This document shows positions 1 through 7,995 of a DNA stretch of 44,951 nt, one piece after another; position 1 is the first letter of the stretch, and every line of letters begins with the position of its first letter. Source of the stretch: Planctomycetota bacterium (GTDB lineage: Bacteria > Planctomycetota > Planctomycetia > Planctomycetales > Planctomycetaceae); assembly GCA_027618475.1 (NCBI GenBank), contig JAQCEJ010000037.1:1-44951 (forward strand), in the 5' to 3' direction. Position numbers and translations under genes: made by a program. The notes beneath the pieces are model-generated. The model had not been told where the DNA came from, searched no databases, and was given only the letters and a program-made list of their open reading frames with translations.

Positions 1-142
1 CCGCACATTCCGGGACAACCAAGCCCGCTTGCAGCTCTTCGCCTTGGCGTACAACCTGGGCAACTTCCTTTTAAACTCAGAAAATGCATTTCTGAGCTTA
101 TTTAGTTCCCTTATTGTTGCCAGCATACTATCATTGAGATAG
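1..142 (+). pseudogene. C-terminal remnant of an IS1380-type transposase
   Basis: The window opens inside a reading frame whose first 23 residues (RTFRDNQARLQLFALAYNLG, then NFL) match the conserved C-terminal block of IS1380-family DDE transposases as I know it. The match breaks off after NFL. In intact relatives about 50-70 more residues follow, but here the frame runs through unrelated sequence to a TAG at 140-142. The fusion point lies just before a perfect hairpin (CTCAGAAA 76-83 / TTTCTGAG 89-96). What remains is a dead fragment. The upstream part lies outside the window, so it is not known whether the 5' portion is intact. Confidence 0.7.
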
Positions 143-267
143 TAAGACACATATCAGATTCCATTTCGTTCTCACCTATCTTACTTTTGAATCTGATTCG
201 ATGAGCCGTTCGCGATTTCCCGTGGTTAATTTCGATAATCGGTTAAGACAATTTCCACTTTTCGATC

Positions 268-285
268 TTGAATTCGTAAATTCAA
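268..285. promoter_or_regulatory. Short inverted repeat upstream of the FHA gene
   Basis: TTGAATT-CGTA-AATTCAA is a perfect 7-bp inverted repeat with a 4-bp spacer, about 100 bp upstream of the FHA gene start. It could be an operator or chance in an AT-rich leader. No regulator can be named. Confidence 0.25.
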
Positions 286-387
286 TTTGACTCGGACGGA
301 ACGCGGTCGAGATGTGAGTTGATGATTCTGGAGTCTGGTACCACGAATCAGTCGTTTCATGTTTTCTCAGGGTAGGATTCAGACGTT

Positions 388-1362
388 ATGCTTCACGCGG
401 AACTGCGAGTCATCGGGGGGAAACATCACAATCATGTTATTCCCCTTTCTACGCCGAAATTTCTGATTGGCCGTGAACACGATTGTCAGTTGAGGCCGAA
501 CAGCGAATCTGTGAGCCGCCACCACTGCGTCTTCACCGTCGACGACTATACGGTTCGCGTTCGTGATCTGGGAAGCACCAACGGAACACTGGTCAATGAG
601 GAAGTCATCAGAGGGCAGGTTGTGCTGCAATCGGGAGACAAAGTAACAGTCGGTAAATTGGAATTTTTTATTGAGATTCACGACGCCGATTCCGATCAGC
701 AAGTCGGCTCCAGCGGCGATGTGGAAATGCCCGATGCGTTCGCGGCATTGGAAGACGCCGGTTCTGAAACGATTCAGATGCTGGGGGACGAGACGATTTC
801 ATCGACGGCTCCCAACCCGAGTGTCGATCCGTCGGTTCATGGCGATTCACCGGTGGAGACGGGGGTCTATGGTTCCGACACCACGATCATCCAACCGGGG
901 AGTATGCCGGGCGCCCCGGGAGAAGCCCCGCAGCCTCAACAGATGCCAGGGATGCCTTATGGCATGCCGCCACAGATGATGCCGCCGTATGGGATGTATC
1001 CTCCGCCGGGTTACCCTGGTTATGGATATCCTCCGATGCCGGGTTATCAGCCGGGATATCAGCCCCCGATGTATCCGCAACAGACAATGGTTTATCCGGG
1101 TGCGTCGCCGCAAGAAGGGACGGCTCCTCCGGCAAATAAGGGGCAAGGATCATCCAAGGCCGATGCCGATTTAACGCCGGTTCGGCTTCCGGATCCGGAA
1201 ACGGCCGGATATGTCGCGCCGGCTCCCCCCCCCCCGCCTCCGCCACCGAAGGAGGGAGAAGCCGAAGGGGCTGCCCCCCCCCAACCGGCGAATCCGTCCC
1301 AGCAGGCGGCGGACATCATCCGCCAGTTCATGCAGCGTCGTCCTCCCAGTTCGCAAAGTTAA
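388..1362 (+). CDS. FHA-domain protein with long Pro/Gly/Tyr-rich tail
   Basis: A 324-residue soluble protein. Residues about 18-95 form a forkhead-associated domain, a phosphothreonine-binding module: GRE (glycine-arginine strand), SVSRHHC and GSTNGTLVN are the hallmark peptide-binding loops and all are present. Residues about 170-240 are low complexity, rich in PGY, PPMP and GYP repeats, followed by a polyproline tract. The last 17 residues look ordered again (ADIIRQFMQRR). There is no signal peptide or membrane segment, so a cytoplasmic scaffold reading Ser/Thr phosphorylation is likely. The ATG at 388 is preceded by GGTAGGA at 371-377. Two poly-C runs, 11 C at 1225-1235 and 9 C at 1274-1282, encode the prolines. 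The partner kinase is not in the window. Confidence 0.85.
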   Translation: MLHAELRVIGGKHHNHVIPLSTPKFLIGREHDCQLRPNSESVSRHHCVFTVDDYTVRVRDLGSTNGTLVNEEVIRGQVVLQSGDKVTVGKLEFFIEIHDADSDQQVGSSGDVEMPDAFAALEDAGSETIQMLGDETISSTAPNPSVDPSVHGDSPVETGVYGSDTTIIQPGSMPGAPGEAPQPQQMPGMPYGMPPQMMPPYGMYPPPGYPGYGYPPMPGYQPGYQPPMYPQQTMVYPGASPQEGTAPPANKGQGSSKADADLTPVRLPDPETAGYVAPAPPPPPPPPKEGEAEGAAPPQPANPSQQAADIIRQFMQRRPPSSQS

Positions 1363-1455
1363 GCCGGTGGTGAGAGCGAACTCCCTGAGTATTGCGATAC
1401 CGCCGGTTGGGTTTCAATTCCTTCCCGCGATCGATGTCTTCGTTGAGGTAATGTC

Positions 1456-1653
1456 ATGGCCGACCCAAATGAACTCCAGCGTAAATATCGCGAATTTCTC
1501 GATCTGATGCCGTTAACCATTGCTCTGGCCGGTCTGCCACACAGCGACGGTGGCAAGTATTACTCCGAAGAACAGATTGAATCTCGCATCTATACGTTGA
1601 AGTACGCCTACAAACATGCCCGCGCATTTGCCAAGGATAGTATTCAACGCTGA
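1456..1653 (+). CDS. Small conserved hypothetical protein (65 aa)
   Basis: A 65-residue, charged, mostly helical protein that opens MADPNELQRKYREFLDLMPL and ends AFAKDSIQR. It has no signal peptide, membrane helix or cysteine. The start at 1456 follows GAGGTAA at 1445-1451. It lies 93 bp downstream of the FHA gene on the same strand and may be co-transcribed. Proteins of this look are common in planctomycetes, but I know no function for them. The regular amino-acid composition and good ribosome binding site argue that it is real. Confidence 0.7.
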   Translation: MADPNELQRKYREFLDLMPLTIALAGLPHSDGGKYYSEEQIESRIYTLKYAYKHARAFAKDSIQR

Positions 1654-2061
1654 ATGGCAGCGCCTGCGTTGTACGGTCGGCGGATTGATCTGAGCTGTCG
1701 ATGTCACGTTTCCTTCCCGGGTATATCGGTGTCCCGGTCTGTTTTCGGTCCGGGTGAAAATGAGCATCGCGGGAGTTTCTCTATAGAGACTCCGTTGTGT
1801 TCATTTGACCACTTTCTGGTGGGGTGTTCTTGGTTTGACGTTCGGGCTGTTGTGCCGGTCGAACCGATCCCGCCGGGAAATGAACGCCGTTCGAGAGGAT
1901 TCTTCTGTGACGGCCCGTCGTATGAAACTTGTCCGGAATTTCGGGGGTATTACCGTTGAGGAACTCTGAAACCGGTAAACGAGAGGTCAGGGTGCGTTGC
2001 AAAGCCTTTCGAAGAAAAGTTCATCGTCGGCCGAATTTCAAGGATTGAACGAGGTTCCCAC
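1654..2061 (+). other. Intergenic region with a probable terminator hairpin
   Basis: No convincing gene lies in these 408 bases. The frame opened by the ATG directly after the preceding TGA (1654-1959) has an irregular composition and is rejected. A near-palindrome at 1772-1793 (GGAGTTTCTC-TATA-GAGACTCC) could fold in RNA and may end the transcript of the two upstream genes, although only a weak T-run follows. The remainder presumably contains the promoter of the sigma-factor operon. No clear -35/-10 pair could be fixed by eye. Confidence 0.4.
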
Positions 2062-2634
2062 GTGAACCAGGACGACGCCGAGGTGATCGGGTTGTGTCTA
2101 CAAGGGGACGTTGATGCCATGCATCAGCTCGTCGAGCGATATCAGTCCGCCGTGTTCGGCTTGTGTTTGAGGATTCTCGGACACCGCGAAGATGCGGAAG
2201 ATACCGTCCAGGACGTGTTTTTGCGGACGTTCCGCAATCTGGAAAAATGGGATCCCATGCGTCCGTTCAAGCCGTGGATTCTCACGATTGCCGCCAACCG
2301 TTGTCGCACGGCACTCGAAAAACGCAGCCGACAGGCACGCACTATCGACAATTCGATGGATACGTTTAATTCAAAGCATTCGAATCGAACATCCGATCGA
2401 ACCGATTTGGGAGAAGAACTCGACCTGGCATTAGCACGGCTGCGCAGCGATTATCGAATCTGTTTCGTACTGTTTTATCAGCAAGAACTCAGTTGTGCGG
2501 ACATCAGCCAGATGCTCGACTGCCCCGTTGGCACCGTCAAGATCTGGCTGCATCGTGCCCGTAAAGAATTGGCCGAACACTTTACCCGGCGTGGCATCGT
2601 GCCGGAGGGACATTATGAACTGCCTCGAATTTAA
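2062..2634 (+). CDS. ECF-type RNA polymerase sigma factor
   Basis: A 190-residue group-4 (extracytoplasmic function) sigma factor. Region 2 spans about residues 18-88: HREDAEDTVQDVFLRTFRNL is the typical -10 recognition and core-binding helix, followed by KPWILTIAANRCRT. Region 4 spans about 120-175, with the helix-turn-helix DISQMLDCPVGTVKIWLHRARKEL that reads the -35 element. Regions 1 and 3 are absent, as expected for the class. The start is GTG at 2062; no ATG fits the conserved N-terminus. The 3' end overlaps the next gene by 20 bases, and that gene encodes a zinc-type anti-sigma factor, so the pair is very likely a translationally coupled envelope-stress switch. The regulon cannot be told from sequence. 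Confidence 0.92.
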   Translation: MNQDDAEVIGLCLQGDVDAMHQLVERYQSAVFGLCLRILGHREDAEDTVQDVFLRTFRNLEKWDPMRPFKPWILTIAANRCRTALEKRSRQARTIDNSMDTFNSKHSNRTSDRTDLGEELDLALARLRSDYRICFVLFYQQELSCADISQMLDCPVGTVKIWLHRARKELAEHFTRRGIVPEGHYELPRI

Positions 2635-3391
2635 AACCGTATTACAGTCCGCCATCGAAACGCGTCAGCTTCCTGACGAGGAAGGGCTCGTGATCCATCG
2701 CCGGCAATGTGCGGCGTGTCAACACGATTGGAACGAGTACCTGCTGCTTGCGCAGGCGGTTGCGTCGTGGAAGGAGTCGATCCCCGAGGTCGACCTCACC
2801 GATTCGATTGTTTCCCGCTGGTTGTTGGAAACCACCGGACCCGTCCAATTCGCATCGCCGGCATCATCGAGCGAAGAACTTGCAATCGCCTCTACGCAAC
2901 ATGTCGTTCTGGCACCCGACTCTCGCGTGTTTCAACGGCGATCGGTCGACCGAATTCGCGCGCGGCAAGTCTTCTGGATTCCCGGTGGGTTGCTGTTGTT
3001 GTTTTTCCTGTTGATCTGGCGTGAACCATCGTCGACCGAACGTTCGCGGCTGTTAACGACGGCATCGAATAAGACAAATGGTTCAACCGTGGAGCCGCCG
3101 CTTCCCGAGTTGGACTCGCTGCTGAAAGATGTCGAATCGGGATACTGGGTACTGGCCAACTCCGCCGCGAGCACGGTCAGCGGTGCCGCCGATTTGTTGC
3201 CGATGCGTTCGGTGGGAATGAATGGCCGCCCGCTGTTCTGGTCTGCCCTTATGCCGATGTCATCCGGTATCGAATCGACGCATCCGGTAGAGGACGACAA
3301 CAAGCCGTCCGGTCCGTTTCGCCAGGGATTTTCCAAAGCCGTTGATCTATTGCTCGAAGTCGTTCCTGCGGCCGATCTGCCGACATCATAA
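2615..3391 (+). CDS. Membrane-anchored zinc-binding anti-sigma factor
   Basis: A 258-residue protein starting at ATG 2615, with GGAGGG at 2604-2609 as ribosome binding site, inside the end of the sigma-factor gene. The N-terminus carries the ZAS pattern: Cys3, then His28-x3-Cys32-x2-Cys35 (HRRQCAAC), which in this family binds zinc and the cognate sigma factor in the cytoplasm. One membrane helix lies at about residues 118-134 (VFWIPGGLLLLFFLLIW), followed by an extracytoplasmic part of about 120 residues with no recognised domain. A longer frame upstream in the same phase overlaps the sigma gene and is not needed. Role by family knowledge: it sequesters the sigma factor until an envelope signal arrives. 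Confidence 0.85.
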   Translation: MNCLEFKTVLQSAIETRQLPDEEGLVIHRRQCAACQHDWNEYLLLAQAVASWKESIPEVDLTDSIVSRWLLETTGPVQFASPASSSEELAIASTQHVVLAPDSRVFQRRSVDRIRARQVFWIPGGLLLLFFLLIWREPSSTERSRLLTTASNKTNGSTVEPPLPELDSLLKDVESGYWVLANSAASTVSGAADLLPMRSVGMNGRPLFWSALMPMSSGIESTHPVEDDNKPSGPFRQGFSKAVDLLLEVVPAADLPTS

Positions 3392-3463
3392 TGGACAGGA
3401 CGCCGACAATGATCATCAGTTACGACACCTGTTTTTACTCGAATCCATCACGATGATGAAACC

Positions 3464-3503
3464 GAAATGAACGAGAGTCCTATGAAATGAACGAGAGTCC
3501 TAT
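3464..3503 (+). repeat. 20-bp tandem duplication across a start codon
   Basis: The unit GAAATGAACGAGAGTCCTAT occurs twice without a gap (3464-3483 and 3484-3503). Each copy contains an ATG. The first ATG (3467) opens a frame of only seven codons that ends at TGA 3488-3490, overlapping the second ATG at 3487 as ATGA. The duplication therefore created a mini-frame abutting the gene that follows. Confidence 0.9.
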
Positions 3504-5298
3504 GAAGTGTATGCCCCGGCAGGTTCGCGAATTGCTGTTCTCGATCATCGTGGTGGTCGTGTTCGGTCCCGCCGTTCGACTCTACGCCGACGAATCCCGA
3601 CCGCTGACACGGCTCGTTGCATCAGATGTTGGAATCTGCATCGAAGCACACGACCTGAAGACACATGTCACAGGGTGGTTGAACAGCAATTCGGCGACTC
3701 GGCTGAAAACGCTCTCGTTCTATCAATTGTGGCGTAACGGCGACGAATTCAGGAAGTTGATCGCCGCCCGTGGCGTGTTGCAGGGGGTACTGAATCAACC
3801 CCCGGAAGAGTGGGCCGGCCAACTGTTCGGCAAGTCGGTAATCATTGCCTTATATCCGCGAGAAGGGCAAAGCCCCGCCGGCGTGCTGCTTCTTGAGGCA
3901 GAAAATCCCGAAGTCGTTCAGACGACAATTCATGCGTGGAATCGTGCCGAACAACAGAAGACGATCGAACTGACGCACCGGGATCAAAAATATTTCAGCC
4001 GTACGTCGATTCGTGCGGAACGCGAAGACAACAAACGCATGTTTTACTGGCACGATGGTGCGACCTTTGCGATTTCCGATGAAGAAGAAATGATACACCG
4101 CGTCATCGAGTTAAAACTGCAAAACGATGCTTCCGAAGGCGTTCCCGATTCGTCGCTCGATCAGTTTGCAGTGTACCAGAAGGCGATGAAATCGCTGACC
4201 GGCGAAAATATCATCTCACTCTTTTTCAATGTAGAAGTCTGGGATCGTTCGTGGCTGTCGGAACAGCCGGGGCAGTTTGTCCCATTTTTTGATCTGCTTC
4301 GCCGAACGCAGACCATTATCTCTGGTGTGCACTGGGACCAGGGACTGATCGTCGAAACGGTCGTGCATCATCAAAAAGCAGATTCGTCCGAGCGTTTCTG
4401 GGGAGAAATCGCCGATGACCCCTCCGATTGGCCGCACGCGGTGATGCATTCTCCGGCAAACACGCTCATATTGATTGCCGGCCGAAACGAATGGTCGCTG
4501 TTATTGAGGGAATTGGCGAACTGGAGTGACGTGCGTCAGAAACAGGATTTCCAGGATTTTCGCATGGCCCTCAAAAGTCTGCTGTTAGGTCGCGACTTTT
4601 TCGACGATCTACTGCCGACGCTCTCGTCAGACTGGGGATTGTTCATCGTCGCCCCTGATGAGCCTCCTGAAGGGGAGTTGCCGCTACAGGGGCTTTGGCT
4701 GATCGCTTCGCCCAAAGAAGATTCAACACCGTCAGCACCAACCGCACATGAATCGCTGGACAACCTGTTGCGCACGTCGGCGAATCTGCTGGCGATCTTT
4801 ATGAATATGGCCATTCGTCCGGAGACAACGATCACCACACACACGGACGAACAGGAAACGCTGTCGCTGGTCTGGCTCGATCGTGTCGCGGGATATCAAC
4901 CGGCGTATGCCATTACCGATCGTTATGTCTGGATAACGAGCTCTCTCAGTCTGCTTCGTCACAGATTAAATGCAGCTACAGGCGATTTTCATCATATACG
5001 AGAGGAATGGAACGTCTGGGCGTCGAAGTATTTTCCATCGGCCGATTTCATCGTCCTGTTGCGCGTCGCCCATCTGCGCGACGCCCTGCAAACGCATCGC
5101 GAGGTCGTACTCAATCTGGCGACATCCCAAGATCCCAAGCGGCGCGGACCGTTAGAGACAAAGCTGGCCGGCGTGCAGGAACTGTTGCAGGTCATCGACG
5201 GTGCATTCGTGACTGCCGACTGGGGAGCCGAACAGACACGCATCAGCTTCGGGTTGGTGTTACATGCCGACACCAGCAAGCTGTCGCAAGCGGATTGA
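3487..5298 (+). CDS. Secreted protein of unknown function
   Basis: A protein of 603 residues from ATG 3487, or 598 from ATG 3502. Near the N-terminus a hydrophobic segment (LLFSIIVVVVFGPAV) followed by RLYADES forms a cleavable signal peptide, so the product is exported. The mature part is a mixed alpha/beta sequence with no motif I recognise; its overall look recalls DUF3352-like planctomycete proteins, which is a weak impression only. The start is ambiguous because of a 20-bp tandem duplication: ATG 3502 has GAGAGT four bases upstream and may be the ancestral start. It lies 95 bp behind the anti-sigma gene, so it may be a co-regulated envelope protein. Confidence 0.75.
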   Translation: MNESPMKCMPRQVRELLFSIIVVVVFGPAVRLYADESRPLTRLVASDVGICIEAHDLKTHVTGWLNSNSATRLKTLSFYQLWRNGDEFRKLIAARGVLQGVLNQPPEEWAGQLFGKSVIIALYPREGQSPAGVLLLEAENPEVVQTTIHAWNRAEQQKTIELTHRDQKYFSRTSIRAEREDNKRMFYWHDGATFAISDEEEMIHRVIELKLQNDASEGVPDSSLDQFAVYQKAMKSLTGENIISLFFNVEVWDRSWLSEQPGQFVPFFDLLRRTQTIISGVHWDQGLIVETVVHHQKADSSERFWGEIADDPSDWPHAVMHSPANTLILIAGRNEWSLLLRELANWSDVRQKQDFQDFRMALKSLLLGRDFFDDLLPTLSSDWGLFIVAPDEPPEGELPLQGLWLIASPKEDSTPSAPTAHESLDNLLRTSANLLAIFMNMAIRPETTITTHTDEQETLSLVWLDRVAGYQPAYAITDRYVWITSSLSLLRHRLNAATGDFHHIREEWNVWASKYFPSADFIVLLRVAHLRDALQTHREVVLNLATSQDPKRRGPLETKLAGVQELLQVIDGAFVTADWGAEQTRISFGLVLHADTSKLSQAD

Positions 5299-5859
5299 GC
5301 GTCCAGAGGCACCCCCTTGTGTCGGAGTGTAGTTCCGGGTTGGGCTCCTGCTCTCAAGACTTGAGGAATCTGTACACGGAGTCTCCTCCGTGAAATGCAT
5401 TATCCGTGTGATTCCTCTTTTCGTCATAATCCGAACAGTTTTCCTCAAAATGTCTTCGCAACCTGGCGCATCGAGGCGAATTGCGCGCAGAATTAGAAGA
5501 GTGGCGAAAATGCAACAGTCAGCCAGAGAGCAATGATAAAACGCAACAATTCGATTGGCAAAAGTTGACAGACTGAACGTCCAATTCAGCTGTCGAGAAA
5601 CTCTCGGTCGATCGATTGCGGCTGTTAAGACTGGTCACGGTTCAGCAACACCGCCATGTGACAGGGGTTGTTCGTTGAAGATAGAAATTTGAGTCGCACG
5701 CTGGTTTTCGGACGCGTTTCGTAACCCGGTGGTTGACGGAACAGATGTCTGACAGGTCGCGTAAGGCTCGCCGCCCAAACGGTTATGTAACGACCCGGAG
5801 GAGAATTCCTGGTCGGTGACGATGATGCATGTTTTGTGAAATTTACGGAGTCCAACATT
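5299..5859 (+). other. Intergenic region, hairpin near its left end
   Basis: About 560 bases without a supportable gene; frames on the minus strand here show no protein-like composition. A perfect hairpin at 5375-5392 (CACGGAG-TCTC-CTCCGTG) may terminate the upstream transcript, though no T-run follows. The segment next to 5860 should hold the promoter of the downstream small gene. Nothing else stands out. Confidence 0.4.
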
Positions 5860-6168
5860 ATGCTTGACACAACACAGGCCCCCGCCGAGCGTCTGCAAAT
5901 CAATCGACGCGTGACGGGGGATCGCCGTAATAGCGACGGAGCGACCAACAAGGGAAGTGATCGACGCAAGGTCGAACGCCGACGGCAAATCGACCCCACG
6001 ACCTGCGAACGGGATTACTCGGTCGATGAAATCGACTTCATGAAAGCCATGGACGATTACAAGCGTCTCAGTGGCCGTCAGTTTCCCACATGGAGCGAAG
6101 TTCTCGAAGTCATTCGCAGCATGGGATATCGCCGCGTTGCCGATCCGTCGGAAATTACATTGAAGTAG
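5860..6168 (+). CDS. Small conserved planctomycete-type protein (102 aa)
   Basis: A 102-residue protein with two parts. Residues about 15-50 are highly basic ([18 protein letters not shown]), suggesting nucleic-acid or phosphate contacts. Residues about 55-100 form a regular helical segment ([20 protein letters not shown], then [19 protein letters not shown]). The ATG at 5860 has CGGAG at 5846-5850, nine bases upstream; an in-frame GTG at 5836 is less likely. I know proteins of this pattern as conserved hypotheticals in planctomycetes, without a function. It converges with the phosphatase gene at 6221, with only 52 bases between. Confidence 0.75.
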   Translation: MLDTTQAPAERLQINRRVTGDRRNSDGATNKGSDRRKVERRRQIDPTTCERDYSVDEIDFMKAMDDYKRLSGRQFPTWSEVLEVIRSMGYRRVADPSEITLK

Positions 6169-6220
6169 CCGGAAAACCGTGGCTTCGAGAGCCTACGGGC
6201 CAGGTTCTCGGGCCGCAGCG

Positions 6221-7927
6221 TCAGGTACGACCGAACACCATCAGCGTAATGTCGTCGTTCTGGGGTCTGCTTCCGGCATGGAGGCGGACATCTTCGCGAA
6301 TTGCTTGTCCCAGTTGACTCGCCGATAAGGACGAATTCGCCACCAGTTTCCGCAAGCGTTCGATACCGTACAACTCGTTGTTGTGGTTGAGAGCTTCGCT
6401 GACGCCGTCCGTGAAAATAACGACGGTCTCGCCGGGTTGCAGCGTCGTATGCACTGAGGTGTACGGGAAATCGTCGATGACTCCGATCGGGACGCCGATG
6501 TCCTCATCATCAAACGTATCGATCGACCCGTCGCGGCGACGAATCATCGGCGACATATGACCGGCGATGACGCACGAAAGTTTGTGTTTGCGGCAGTCCA
6601 TCATCGAGAGGACAAACGTCACGAATCGTCCTTCGACAGAACTCGAGCACATATGTTCGTTGATACGCATCGCGGCTTTCTCGACGTGTGGCACAAATTC
6701 CATCGTGCTACGGACGAAACTCGAAATTCGTGACATGACCAGCGAGGCGGCGACCCCCTTGCCGGCGACGTCGCCGAAGGTAAGACACATTCGATCTGCG
6801 CTGAGGGGTATGCAGTCGTAATAGTCTCCCCCGACCGCAAGAGCCGGTTCATAGTTGGCAAAAAATTCATAGCCGCCGACGGTGGGAAACGTCTTGGGTA
6901 AGATCGCCGCCTGAACGTTGCGAGCCATATTCATTTCGTTTTCGAGCCGCTGACGTTCCATATGTGAAACGAGCAGTTCGGCACTGTAATACGAAGCTGC
7001 CGCCTGCGAGGCGACTGCCATCAGCAAATCGAGATCGTTCTGCTTGAATTGGTGAAACGCGCTTTGCGTATCGATGTGAATTGCCCCCATCGGTTCTTCG
7101 TAGGGATTCAACATCGGAACGCACATCATCGATCGAATCGACAGATTCGAAATCGAAGCGCTGGCGTCGAATCGCGAGTCGTTCGAGGCATCGGCAGAGA
7201 GAATCCCCCGTTTCTCTTCGAGCACCTTTCGCAGAATCGTGCGACTGATTTTCACCGTCTCGTCTTCATCGTCTCGACGATGCTTCGTCGCATGGGGGAT
7301 GATCTGTCCGGAATCCGGGTCACGAAGAAGAATACATCCCCGATCGGCCTGCGGAAAAATCACGAAGAGCGTATCGAGAATTTTCGGCAGTAGTGCTTCG
7401 ATTCTTGTTGTTCCTGCCAGGGCACGGGTGATATCGACAATCGCCTTGAGCTTGACCTCGGGTTTGACGGTGAGCATCGAAAATGTATCGGTACTCGACA
7501 TGGAACTCATAATCTGCTCGGAATCGACATCGGTATCAGAGAGACGCACGCCGAGCGCCGTCGGTTTGATGTCGAGAGATTCCGGTGAAATCAGATCGGA
7601 CTCCGAATACTCACCCGTAGGCGTATTCTCTCCGTTGGTGTTGCCCGAATCGAAGCGAAACAGAATGGGACCGACCTTCACGCGATCATCGTGCTTGAGC
7701 GGCGTCGGTTCGAGCACGGGTTGACCGTTCAGGTAGGTGCCGTTCCCGCTGCCGAGGTCTTCGATGCAATAGGCTCCCTCGCGAACAACAACCCTCGCAT
7801 GTCGGCGTGAGACCATGTTCGAATTCAACATGACCTGGCAATCGGAATGCCGGCCGATGACCGTTTCGCTTTCTGAAAGCGTAAACGGGATGGTCTCGCC
7901 TCCCTGTAGCAGCAGTAATAATGCCAT
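6221..7927 (-). CDS. FHA-GAF-SpoIIE-type PP2C phosphatase
   Basis: A 568-residue signalling protein. An N-terminal FHA domain at about 5-85 carries GRHSDCQ, MVSRRHA and GSGNGTYLNG. A GAF domain follows at about 155-320 (IFPQADRGCILL, SIRSMMCVPML), then a short coiled linker and a C-terminal PPM/SpoIIE phosphatase at about 345-568. The phosphatase metal ligands are all visible: [22 protein letters not shown] and NDDITLMV. Such enzymes usually dephosphorylate anti-sigma-factor antagonists or other phosphoserine proteins. Start: ATG 7927 aligns exactly with the start of the upstream paralogue (MALLLLLQGGE against [11 protein letters not shown]). A GTG at 7999 overlaps the upstream stop (GTGA) and would add 24 residues. 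The pair is probably one operon. Confidence 0.88.
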   Translation of the reverse strand: MALLLLLQGGETIPFTLSESETVIGRHSDCQVMLNSNMVSRRHARVVVREGAYCIEDLGSGNGTYLNGQPVLEPTPLKHDDRVKVGPILFRFDSGNTNGENTPTGEYSESDLISPESLDIKPTALGVRLSDTDVDSEQIMSSMSSTDTFSMLTVKPEVKLKAIVDITRALAGTTRIEALLPKILDTLFVIFPQADRGCILLRDPDSGQIIPHATKHRRDDEDETVKISRTILRKVLEEKRGILSADASNDSRFDASASISNLSIRSMMCVPMLNPYEEPMGAIHIDTQSAFHQFKQNDLDLLMAVASQAAASYYSAELLVSHMERQRLENEMNMARNVQAAILPKTFPTVGGYEFFANYEPALAVGGDYYDCIPLSADRMCLTFGDVAGKGVAASLVMSRISSFVRSTMEFVPHVEKAAMRINEHMCSSSVEGRFVTFVLSMMDCRKHKLSCVIAGHMSPMIRRRDGSIDTFDDEDIGVPIGVIDDFPYTSVHTTLQPGETVVIFTDGVSEALNHNNELYGIERLRKLVANSSLSASQLGQAIREDVRLHAGSRPQNDDITLMVFGRT

Positions 7928-7995
7928 GTTCCAAGCCCGCTGGTTGTGTTCAGTCCCCCGTACGGTGCAAAACCATCCGGCGAATCCGAGGGGAT

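Noticed and set aside
1654-1959. A 101-codon frame directly after the 65-residue gene
   Set aside because: The start is adjacent to the stop but no protein-like pattern is seen, and the frame contains the terminator-like palindrome at 1772-1793.
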